This document shows positions 7,885 to 15,238 of a stretch of 64,000 nucleotides of DNA, piece by piece (position 1 is the first letter of the stretch; each line of letters opens with the position of its first letter). The notes under the pieces were generated by a model. That model saw only the letters and a program-made list of their open reading frames with translations. It searched no databases and was not told where the DNA came from. Source of the stretch: Burkholderia pyrrocinia (GTDB lineage: Bacteria > Pseudomonadota > Gammaproteobacteria > Burkholderiales > Burkholderiaceae); NCBI RefSeq assembly GCF_003330765.1, contig NZ_CP024903.1, positions 2,046,001-2,110,000 on the forward strand. The letters run 5' to 3'. A program made the position numbers and the translations under genes.

Positions 7885-9072
7885 TCAAATGCGCGGCGGC
7901 GGCTGCTTCATGCCGGCCGCGACTGCGAGCCACACCGTAACCAATCCGGCGCACGTCAGGAACACCGTGTTCGCGCCGCCGTGCTTCAGCAGCCAGCCGC
8001 CCACGATGCCGCCGAGCGCGAGCCCGATCGACTGCGTGGTGTTGTAGACGCCCGTGGCCGCACCCTTGCGCGAACCCGGCGCGAGCTTCGACACGAGCGA
8101 CGGCTGCGACGCTTCCAGGATGTTGAACCCGAGGAAGTACACGAACAGGACCGCCGCCACAATCAGGATGGTATGCGGCGCGCTGCCCAGCAGCAATTGA
8201 CCGATCAGGATAGCCAGAATGCCGCCGAGCAGCACCGGCTTCATCTTGCCCCGTTTTTCCGCGACGATGATCGCCGGGACCATCATCACGAACGCGAGCC
8301 CCATCACCGGCAGGTAGACCTTCCAGTGCGCGGCGACCGGCAGCCCGCCTTCGACGAGCAGGCGCGGCACGACGAGGAACAGCGCCGTCTGCGTCGCGTG
8401 CAGCACCAGCACGCCGAAGTTCAGGCGCAGCAGTTCGACGTTGTGCAGCACCTCGGCGAACGGCGCGGGCACGTGCACGGGCTTCGCCGCGTCGGGCACG
8501 ATCCACAGCACCACGCCGATCGCCAGGATCGACAGCACGCCGACGATCGCGAACAGCCCGCTCATCCCGACCCAGTGGAACACGATCGGCGCGCCGACGA
8601 TCGCGACCGCGAACGATACGCCGATCGACCCGCCGACCATCGCCATCGCCTTCGTGCGGTTCTGCTCGGAGGTCAGGTCGGCGATGAACGCGAGCACCGC
8701 GGACGACACGGCGCCCATCCCCTGGATCACGCGGCCGACGATGATCCACGTGATGTCGTGCGCGAACGCGGCGACGAAGCTGCCGAGCGCGAAGATCACG
8801 AGGCCCGTGGCGATCACCGGCTTGCGGCCGAACTTGTCGGACGCCCAGCCGTAGAAAATGTAGAACAGCGACTGCGTGACGCCGTAGGCCCCGAGCGCGA
8901 TGCCGACGAGCAGCACGTTGTCGCCGCCCGGGATGGTTTTCGCGTAGACCGAAAATACCGGCATGATCATGAACAGGCCGAGCATGCGCAGCGCGAAGAT
9001 CGCCGCGAGCGACGTGGTCGCGCGCAGTTCGGGCGCGGTCATGCGGGAAGACGTGGAGGACGACTGTGACAT
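7885..9072 (-). CDS. MFS transporter (12-TM drug/metabolite exporter type)
   Basis: A 395-residue major facilitator with about 12 hydrophobic helices. The loop motif GWASDKFGRKPVI (motif A) and the segment GRVIQGMGAVSSA (close to motif C-like exporter helices) point to the proton-driven exporter group (YajR-like). In Burkholderia chromosomes a similar gene normally lies beside ssb and uvrA (from memory); neither is here, so this may be a paralogous or relocated copy. The untranslated leader contains a strong intrinsic terminator and alternative hairpins (9110-9175), and two MarR-like 12-mers lie further upstream. Substrate unknown. Confidence 0.85.
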   Translation of the reverse strand: MSQSSSTSSRMTAPELRATTSLAAIFALRMLGLFMIMPVFSVYAKTIPGGDNVLLVGIALGAYGVTQSLFYIFYGWASDKFGRKPVIATGLVIFALGSFVAAFAHDITWIIVGRVIQGMGAVSSAVLAFIADLTSEQNRTKAMAMVGGSIGVSFAVAIVGAPIVFHWVGMSGLFAIVGVLSILAIGVVLWIVPDAAKPVHVPAPFAEVLHNVELLRLNFGVLVLHATQTALFLVVPRLLVEGGLPVAAHWKVYLPVMGLAFVMMVPAIIVAEKRGKMKPVLLGGILAILIGQLLLGSAPHTILIVAAVLFVYFLGFNILEASQPSLVSKLAPGSRKGAATGVYNTTQSIGLALGGIVGGWLLKHGGANTVFLTCAGLVTVWLAVAAGMKQPPPRI

Positions 9073-9109
9073 CGTTGATGCGATTTACCGAACAGACCAA
9101 ACAACGGAC

Positions 9110-9175
9110 AAAAAAAACCCAGCTGGGTAGCCGGGTTCTGGAAGCTCGCCCCGGCCTTTCGTATCGGGACGGCCG
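9110..9175 (-). promoter_or_regulatory. Attenuator-like leader of the MFS gene (terminator / antiterminator hairpins)
   Basis: On the minus strand, 9137-9116 forms a fully paired 9-bp stem (AACCCGGCT / AGCTGGGTT, one G-U) with a 4-base loop, followed by eight Us (9117-9110). It is a textbook intrinsic terminator placed about 40 bases before the MFS start. Its 5' arm (CCCGGC) can instead pair with GCCGGG at 9155-9150, and that segment can pair further upstream with CGGCC at 9175-9171. These are three mutually exclusive hairpins, the layout of a transcription attenuator or riboswitch. The ligand or leader peptide is unknown. Confidence 0.6.
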
Positions 9176-9255
9176 AACGTCGAGTTCAGCAAGCTGAGAG
9201 AGCACATCTGAATTCACAATACTGCAGAATTCCTGCATCGTAGCACGCCAACTAG

Positions 9256-9293
9256 TCATGATGTGACATTTCTCCTACGCTACATGATGTGAT
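9256..9293. promoter_or_regulatory. Two putative MarR-type operator copies upstream of the MFS gene
   Basis: TCATGATGTGAC (9256-9267) and ACATGATGTGAT (9282-9293) are direct repeats 26 bases apart. The first differs by one base from TCATCATGTGAC (14512-14523) in front of the marR gene at 14472. This suggests the same regulator binds both promoters. Binding itself is inference. Confidence 0.4.
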
Positions 9294-9477
9294 CCCTGCC
9301 ACTAGCTGTCCATCCACGCAAATCTTTCGGATCACCCTGCAATCAGGTTACAAAATCCCGTCGCACACAAAAAAGAACAGCGAAGGTCACTGCGCTTTCC
9401 GGCAGCTGCGCTGTCGCCTGTTCCAAGGATCCGCGACGCATTCAGTTCGGTTGAGCACATCCTTCGGGAGACCAGTA

Positions 9478-9981
9478 ATGAAAGGCTTGATGCGATATGC
9501 GGTGGTGTTGGTGCTCGTACTGTTCGGCGGGTGCCACTCCGCAACCAAGACGTCCGGCACCACCGGCATGATGAATCAGAGCGCTGCAAATGGTCAGGCG
9601 ATCGGCACGCCTTCGACCATGGCTGACGAGCTGAACAACCCCAACAGTCCGCTCGCGAAACGCAGCATCTATTTCGATTTCGACAGCTATGAAGTAAAAC
9701 CTGAATACCAGTCGCAACTGCAGGCGCACGCCGACTATCTGCGCCTTCATCCAAGCCGGCACGTTCGGATTCAGGGGAACACCGACGAACGTGGCACAAG
9801 CGAGTACAACCTCGCATTGGGTGAACGCCGGTCGCAGGCCGTGCTTCGCACGCTGGAAACGCTCGGCGTACCGGACTCACAGATCGAGGCGGTTAGTTTC
9901 GGCAAGGAGAAGCCAGTTGCACTGGGCCATGACGAAGCGTCGTGGGCCCAGAATCGTCGCGCGGACATCGTGTATCGATGA
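9478..9981 (+). CDS. Pal/OmpA-family peptidoglycan-associated lipoprotein
   Basis: The 167-residue product has a lipoprotein signal with lipobox FGGC near residue 19 and a C-terminal OmpA-like domain. Key motifs are IYFDFDSYEVKPEY, HVRIQGNTDERGTSEYN and LGERRSQAV, where Asp and Arg residues bind the diaminopimelate of peptidoglycan. It is therefore an outer-membrane lipoprotein anchoring to the wall, a paralogue of Pal (the Tol-Pal genes are absent here). Start 9478 is chosen for the signal peptide and a GGGAG site eight bases upstream. It is a lone gene, divergent from the MFS gene. Confidence 0.88.
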   Translation: MKGLMRYAVVLVLVLFGGCHSATKTSGTTGMMNQSAANGQAIGTPSTMADELNNPNSPLAKRSIYFDFDSYEVKPEYQSQLQAHADYLRLHPSRHVRIQGNTDERGTSEYNLALGERRSQAVLRTLETLGVPDSQIEAVSFGKEKPVALGHDEASWAQNRRADIVYR

Positions 9982-9988
9982 AGCGTCG

Positions 9989-10015
9989 CTGTGGCGGGGC
10001 CCGCCCTCGCCACAG
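9989..10015. terminator. Hairpin between convergent Pal-like and small genes
   Basis: CTGTGGCG (9989-9996) pairs with CGCCACAG (10008-10015), with further GC pairing inside. It lies just after the Pal-like stop and before the stop of the convergent small gene. No U-run follows, so termination efficiency is uncertain. Confidence 0.4.
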
Positions 10016-10051
10016 ATTTCGGGCGGGAACGGATCGTCATCGACATCGTGA

Positions 10052-10306
10052 TCACAAGCCCATGAAGTACGTCCGGACATCCATCTCGCCGGACCAGGAC
10101 TGCACGTCGGAGAGTTCGTCGAACGCGATCGGCTTCCCCCTGTAAAGGCAGCAATATCCATTCGCCGTTCGGTAGACGATGACCCACTCGCGATCGTGGT
10201 TCGCCTCATCGTCCAGATTTCCGGCCAATACCTCCTTCCATTGATCGAGGTGCAAGGCAACCGCAAGTCGCCGACGCAGCACGGCCAGTTCAACGCTCAG
10301 TTTCAT
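10052..10306 (-). CDS. Small conserved-looking hypothetical protein
   Basis: The 84-residue soluble product starts MKLSVELAVLRRRLAVALHL and contains EWVIVYRTANGYCCLYRGKP. No family is recognised. The start at 10306 follows a strong AAGGAGG site and overlaps the 3' end of the ClC gene by 17 bases, so it is translationally coupled to it and is probably the last gene of the APC-ClC operon. Its regular pairing with a CBS-domain ClC would suggest an accessory role, but that is inference. Confidence 0.65.
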   Translation of the reverse strand: MKLSVELAVLRRRLAVALHLDQWKEVLAGNLDDEANHDREWVIVYRTANGYCCLYRGKPIAFDELSDVQSWSGEMDVRTYFMGL

Positions 10307-12266
10307 GCGGAACCTCCTTGCCGGCATGCACGTCGGCCCGCGTCGGCACGTAGTTGTCAGGATGCGGCGGTTCCGGCCGCCTCCTGCTATCCACGCACCG
10401 GTTCTCCGGAAAGATCCTGATGCTGCTCGCCACCGCATCCGCAATGTGCTCCTTGGCAATCACGCCGGCGACCTCCAACGTGCCGTTCGCTTCGAGCCGG
10501 GTCACAACGACCGCCATGGTTGCGTGTTTCTGGCGCAATTGGCTGATCACGTCGAACGCCGCTTCGTTCGGCGTGACGACAATGAAATTGTGTTGAGCGA
10601 GAGCACCGAGCGTCACCGATGGATGATCGTGAGAGATGGCGCGTCGCAGCCCGGTATTGATGCGGAGCACGCCTTCGATTCGGCCCGACCGAGTCACGAC
10701 CACATGGCGGAATGGCGGTCCATCCAGATTGCCGAGAATGTCGCGGAAGAGCACGTCGGCGTCCTGCACGAGCACATCGGTTTCCATCACTTGCGCAGCG
10801 TTCTGGACGAGGAACATGTTGGCATGCAACGCGCTGGGAATGACGTGACCGCGACGGACCAGCTTGAGCGTATAGATGCTTTCCCGGCAAAGCAGGCGCC
10901 GGGTCGCGAGACTGACCGCAACCGCGATGATCATCGGTAGCACGATGTCGTAGTCGCGGGTCATCTCGAAGATCATCGCGACCGCCGTCATGGCCGCACC
11001 GGTACCGCCTCCCACCATCGCGCCCATTCCGACCATCGCGAATGCAGGGGCACTCACGGGCGCAGCCGGGAGCACCGCCTGGACGAATGCGGCGAACGCC
11101 CCGCCCAATGCTGCTCCGATGAACAGCGATGGCGAGAAGACACCGCCGGAGGATCCCGAACCCAGGCTGATCGACGTGGCGAGGGTCTTGCATAGAGCTA
11201 GCAATATGAGAAACATGCATCCGCCAAGCTGACCGTAAAGCAGCGCCTGAATTGTCGCGTAGCCCACGCCTTCGACGTAATAATGTCCGGCGAAGCGCAT
11301 CAGCAAGTAGATCGTCACCCCGACGATCAACATCCCCAGCGCGTGACGTACATAACGACCGGGAATGCGCTCGAAGGTGTCTTCCGCATAATGGAGCCCG
11401 TGGGTCAACAGTGCCGCGCCGGCGCCCGTAACGATGCCGAGCACGGCATACAGCAGGAGCGTCAGCACGCTGCCAGGGCGATCGGGAATCGCACCCAACT
11501 GGGCTGGCACCAGAAACGCCGGCGCACTGCCGAAGAATAACCGCCCGACGAACGTCGCCGTGCCGGTCGCCAGTGCGACGGGCAGGAACGTGTTCACGCT
11601 GATTTCCGGCATCATCAGTTCGGTCGCGAACAGGACACCGCCGATCGGCGTATTGAACGTCGCGGCAATTCCGGCCCCTGCGCCTGCCGCCACGAGCGTG
11701 ATGCGCTGACCAGCGCTCATCCTGACTGCCTGCCCGAGCGTCGAGCCGAGTGCAGAACCGATCTGGATGATCGGTCCCTCCCTGCCGACCGCGGCACCCG
11801 TCCCGATTGCGAATGCAGACGCCAGCGATTTCACGACGGCAACGACAGGGCGAATCACGCCGCGCTTGAAGTAGATCGCGTCCATCACCTCGGGCACGCC
11901 GTGCCCCTTCGCCTCCGGCGCAAAGGTGCCAACCAGCCAGGTGACGATCAGACCGCCGACTACCGGCACCAGAATGACGAACGCCCCCCAAACTGCTGGC
12001 GGCGTAAAGGCGCTCGCGTTATATGCGCTTGAGACCTGGCCGAGGAAAAAGGTGTTGTGCACAAAGCCGATCAGGCTGCGAAATGCCACGGCGCCGATTC
12101 CCGTCACGACGCCAACCACAATCCCCAGGCAACTCAGCCGGTACATGTCGATTGGCGACGCGTCGTCCTCGGCTTGCGTCGAACGCTGTACGCGGCCGGT
12201 TTCCACCCGCATCGACGTGAGGTCACCGGCCGCGTTGCTGTCTCGTCCTGTCGATTCCGATGCCAT
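10290..12266 (-). CDS. ClC-family chloride channel/transporter with C-terminal CBS pair
   Basis: The 658-residue product has the ClC membrane domain at about 40-450 and two CBS motifs at about 470-620, which usually sense adenine nucleotides. GREGP (161-165) keeps the gating Glu163, and the Cl- site GSSGGVFSPSLFIG is present, while the selectivity loop reads GHGVP (121-125). In VLFATELMMP the position of the proton glutamate is Leu217, so H+ coupling is probably lost and the protein may act as a channel. The stop overlaps the next gene, and the start lies 50 bases after the APC permease stop, so the three form an operon. AGGA precedes the ATG. Confidence 0.88.
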   Translation of the reverse strand: MASESTGRDSNAAGDLTSMRVETGRVQRSTQAEDDASPIDMYRLSCLGIVVGVVTGIGAVAFRSLIGFVHNTFFLGQVSSAYNASAFTPPAVWGAFVILVPVVGGLIVTWLVGTFAPEAKGHGVPEVMDAIYFKRGVIRPVVAVVKSLASAFAIGTGAAVGREGPIIQIGSALGSTLGQAVRMSAGQRITLVAAGAGAGIAATFNTPIGGVLFATELMMPEISVNTFLPVALATGTATFVGRLFFGSAPAFLVPAQLGAIPDRPGSVLTLLLYAVLGIVTGAGAALLTHGLHYAEDTFERIPGRYVRHALGMLIVGVTIYLLMRFAGHYYVEGVGYATIQALLYGQLGGCMFLILLALCKTLATSISLGSGSSGGVFSPSLFIGAALGGAFAAFVQAVLPAAPVSAPAFAMVGMGAMVGGGTGAAMTAVAMIFEMTRDYDIVLPMIIAVAVSLATRRLLCRESIYTLKLVRRGHVIPSALHANMFLVQNAAQVMETDVLVQDADVLFRDILGNLDGPPFRHVVVTRSGRIEGVLRINTGLRRAISHDHPSVTLGALAQHNFIVVTPNEAAFDVISQLRQKHATMAVVVTRLEANGTLEVAGVIAKEHIADAVASSIRIFPENRCVDSRRRPEPPHPDNYVPTRADVHAGKEVPHETER

Positions 12267-12316
12267 GGTCCGGTTCCTGTCGAATGTGCGTGCTCCGCTT
12301 CAACCCAAGGGATCCT

Positions 12317-13918
12317 TCAACTGGTCTCGTTCATGCGCTCCATCATCTCCGACGTCTCCCCGGCATCGAGCGCGCTGCGCATGGCCAGTGCAAGCACAAC
12401 CGCGCTCCAGATGGCGACCAGCAGAATGTCCCAGCCAAATCCGATCACGCCCAGGCCACCGCCGATTCCACCCAGCCAGGACAACAGCCACAGCCCGCCA
12501 AACCAGGGCAGCAACCATGCGATATGCTTCCAGCCGAAGTCTCGAGGGCTGCGGCGCGCGACGACGTGGTGGTGAAGCGCGTAGAGGACAAAGCCGATTG
12601 CGACAAGCGAGAACAGGAAGTTGTTGGTCTTGAAGCCGGTCCAGTAGATGACGAGATTGCTGCAGACGAATGCGACCGGCGCGATCAACCCGGCTCCACT
12701 CATCCTGAACGGTCGGTGCAGTTCAGGCATGTTGCGCCGCAGAACCAGCAGCGCGATGGGCCCCAGCCCATACGTGAGAACGGTAATTGACGTGATATAG
12801 CTCACCATCTGCTGCCAGGCCGGAAACGGCAGCAGGAACAGCACACCGACTGCCCACATGATCAGTACGGCGACCCACGGAATCCTGTTGGCATTCAGCC
12901 GCGTCAGCATACGCGGGCCGGCATCCAGTTCACCCGCCGCGAACAGGATGCGCGAGCCGCCCGTGACATACATCAGTCCGGTTCCCCCGGGCGATACATA
13001 CGCGTCGATGTAGAGCAGCGTTGCCATCCAGCCCATGCCGAGAGTTGCGGCGAGCCCGGCGAACGGCCCCATCTCGCCCTTGAAGCTGAGGTTGTTCCAT
13101 CCATCGGCAAGGTCGGCCGGCGCGAGCGCATAGATGAACGCCACCTGAAGCAGGATGTAGATGACAGCGGCGAGAAGCACCGCGCCGATCACGGCCAGCG
13201 GGATGTTTCTATGCGGATTGGCGCTTTCGCCGCCGAGGTCGATCGCAGTCCGAAAGCCGAGATAGCTGAAGACGATGCCCGCGGCCGGCAGTGCGGTGAA
13301 CATGCCCGACACATGGTAACTGTCGGGTGCGGCCTGCATCACACCCCAGTGCGTACTTGCCCCGAGCAGGCCGGCGATCGTCAGAAGCGGCACGAGCACT
13401 TTCCACCATGTAATGGTGGAGTTCACGCTCAGCAGCCAGCGGATCACCATCAGATTCAGCAGGGCCATGATGCCGAGCAGCCCGCCACAGGCCATGAAGC
13501 CGATCGCCGTCAACAGGCCTGCGCTTCCCGGCTGGATGAACCACGGGAGATAGTTGTTCGCGTAGGTGACGATCGCCTCCGCCTCGACTGCCGGGACCGG
13601 CACATAAGCGAGAAACAGAAGTCCGCACCAGATGCGCCCCAGTCCCGCGCCGTGGCTCGCGTGACTCATGTGCACGAGCGCGCCGCTGCGAGGAAACAGC
13701 GCAGCCAGTTCCGCGAAACAAAGTGCAATCAGCATGATGATGATCGCACCCAGGACCCAACTACCGATGCTTAGCGGCCCGGCGATCCGGGATGCGTGAT
13801 AGGCGCCGAACAGCCAGCCGGAACCGACCATGCTGGTCGTGCTGGCGAACAGCAGCCCGATGATCCCGGCGTCACGCCGGAGCTTGCCTTCCAGATTGAG
13901 GCTCGAGGTCGTGCTCAT
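12317..13918 (-). CDS. APC-superfamily amino acid permease
   Basis: A 533-residue inner-membrane permease with about 12-14 helices. The N-terminal helix GIIGLLFASTTSMVGSGWLFG carries the G(S)G substrate-binding break of APC transporters, and FSYLGFRTAIDLGGESANPHRNIP is the conserved helix-6/loop region. Start 13918 was chosen because AAGGAG lies seven bases upstream; in-frame upstream codons lack a site. First gene of the operon APC - ClC - small protein. The substrate is not predictable; pairing with a ClC and nearby stress genes would fit acid resistance, in which an amino acid antiporter and ClC work together, but no decarboxylase gene is seen. Confidence 0.87.
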   Translation of the reverse strand: MSTTSSLNLEGKLRRDAGIIGLLFASTTSMVGSGWLFGAYHASRIAGPLSIGSWVLGAIIIMLIALCFAELAALFPRSGALVHMSHASHGAGLGRIWCGLLFLAYVPVPAVEAEAIVTYANNYLPWFIQPGSAGLLTAIGFMACGGLLGIMALLNLMVIRWLLSVNSTITWWKVLVPLLTIAGLLGASTHWGVMQAAPDSYHVSGMFTALPAAGIVFSYLGFRTAIDLGGESANPHRNIPLAVIGAVLLAAVIYILLQVAFIYALAPADLADGWNNLSFKGEMGPFAGLAATLGMGWMATLLYIDAYVSPGGTGLMYVTGGSRILFAAGELDAGPRMLTRLNANRIPWVAVLIMWAVGVLFLLPFPAWQQMVSYITSITVLTYGLGPIALLVLRRNMPELHRPFRMSGAGLIAPVAFVCSNLVIYWTGFKTNNFLFSLVAIGFVLYALHHHVVARRSPRDFGWKHIAWLLPWFGGLWLLSWLGGIGGGLGVIGFGWDILLVAIWSAVVLALAMRSALDAGETSEMMERMNETS

Positions 13919-14046
13919 TTCCCACTCCTTGCAAACGACCTCCCCCTGCTGCATGTGTGTTCGTTATCCCCCTCTGCCGGCCGCGACGGCGGCCGATTGC
14001 GTTCACCACTTTGTCACTCATACCGCGAACGTCGACGTCGCGGCGT

Positions 14047-14472
14047 TCAGTTCGTATCCGTGACGTCCTGGAACGCCCAGCCGAACGATTGAATTTCCGA
14101 TTTGTGCAAAGCCGCGACCTTGCGCAAACAATCCGCCCCTTTTTGCGTCAGATGGATCTCCACCTGCCTTCGATCATGCTGGCTCGTCTGGCGCCTGACG
14201 AGCCCGGCCGCTTCGCAGCGCGTGACCAGCGCCACCGTGCCATGCGACGATGCCTGTAGCCGCTCGGCAATCTCGCCCACGGTCGCCCATGATCGGTCAG
14301 GAAATGCACAGGTGTGCAACATCAACATGTACTGCAACGGTGTCAGCCCCTCGGTACGCAGCATCTCCTCGGAGAAACGCAGAAAGCGCCTCAGCCGATA
14401 ACGGAATTCGGACAACTGCTCGAGGTCGTGCTTCGTGGCGGCTCCGCCAGCCCTTCGGTTGCTCGCTGCCAT
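14047..14472 (-). CDS. MarR-family transcriptional regulator
   Basis: The 141-residue winged-helix regulator has YRLRRFLRFSEEMLRTEGLTPLQ as the dimer/first helices, ATVGEIAERLQASSHGTVALVTRCEAAGL as the recognition region, and RRQTSQHDRRQVEIHLTQKG as the wing with the conserved DxR. It lies 128 bases upstream of the APC-ClC operon on the same strand and may regulate it. A near-identical 12-mer is shared between its own promoter and the MFS promoter at 9256, so the MFS gene is a second likely target. The ligand is unknown. Confidence 0.88.
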   Translation of the reverse strand: MAASNRRAGGAATKHDLEQLSEFRYRLRRFLRFSEEMLRTEGLTPLQYMLMLHTCAFPDRSWATVGEIAERLQASSHGTVALVTRCEAAGLVRRQTSQHDRRQVEIHLTQKGADCLRKVAALHKSEIQSFGWAFQDVTDTN

Positions 14473-14479
14473 TACAAAC

Positions 14480-14523
14480 TCCAGAAACGCCGGGGGTTTT
14501 CTGGAATTATGTCATCATGTGAC
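14480..14523 (-). promoter_or_regulatory. marR leader hairpin and putative autoregulatory operator
   Basis: In the minus-strand transcript TCCAGAAA (14505-14498) pairs with TTTCTGGA (14487-14480). The 3' arm contains the GGAG ribosome-binding site of marR, so the hairpin could hide it. TCATCATGTGAC at 14512-14523 is the putative operator shared with the MFS promoter. Confidence 0.4.
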
Positions 14524-15238
14524 CTAAAATATAGGCGCGCATGAAGGGTAGTGCAAAGTGCTTTCATCAATTGCTACTCCGATCGCAACATGGATTGACC
14601 CGAATCATCCGATCTAGGTGAGGAGAAGTGAACGGCATTTCGATACCGATGCTGATCGCCCTGGTCGTCGTACAGCCCGGCCATTCGATAAGCCCACATA
14701 CGGGAACGGCCAGCCACGTCGTTGTTCCTGCGCGGAAGATCCTCCGTGTGGGCAACCCGCTGCTGTCGCCAAGTCTCACACCGACAGCCCGTCACGGGTG
14801 GGCAAGCGAGTCGGCTTCTGGTCCGGTCTATATCCCAAGCGTCACGTATCACCCGGATGGCTGGGGTACGCACTCCCGGTTGGTAGGCGACCGCTTTCGA
14901 TGGTAGTCGATCGACACGGGATTCTGTAAATCTACCGCCTCGAATGTTGCCTCCAGCCTCCCATTAGACGGCTTCCTTGAGGTATCCCCGTTCGCGACCC
15001 GCATATCCGCTCCCGCTCGCGCTTCCGATACCGACTTCTCTGCCTCCCGCGACAGCTCAAGCCACAGGTGTCGAGCAAGCCACGACCACACCTTCGACTG
15101 AGGTGCTGGAGTCTCGATTTACCTCGATAGGATGATTCGCAAGCCGATCTCGCGAATTTGCCATCGCCTGCGACCGGCGCCGCAATAGCGCGTCGCACGC
15201 TTATATAAAAGAACTCGGAGTGCCAGGCCGGGGCGCTG
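14524..15238. other. Gene-poor segment between marR and the diguanylate cyclase
   Basis: No gene is recognised. A GTG frame at 14628-14906 (92 codons, preceded by AGGAG) is open but has no recognisable domain. A near match to the FNR box (TTGAC-CCGA-ATCAT) lies at 14595-14608. The rest looks like non-coding or remnant sequence. Confidence 0.35.

Noticed and set aside
9072-9259. A defined leader peptide gene controlling the MFS attenuator
   Set aside because: The ATG at 9259 opens a frame that runs on without a stop deep into the MFS gene, and the five-codon frame beginning nearby has poor spacing to its ribosome-binding site. Neither is convincing.
10052-10459. A 135-residue version of the small gene downstream of the ClC gene
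   Set aside because: The upstream part lies inside the ClC gene in another frame. AAGGAGG just before 10306 gives a far better start.
14628-14906. A 92-codon GTG frame after marR with an AGGAG site
   Set aside because: No homology I can recognise, unusual composition, and a degenerate setting. Kept only as a note under the gene-poor segment.
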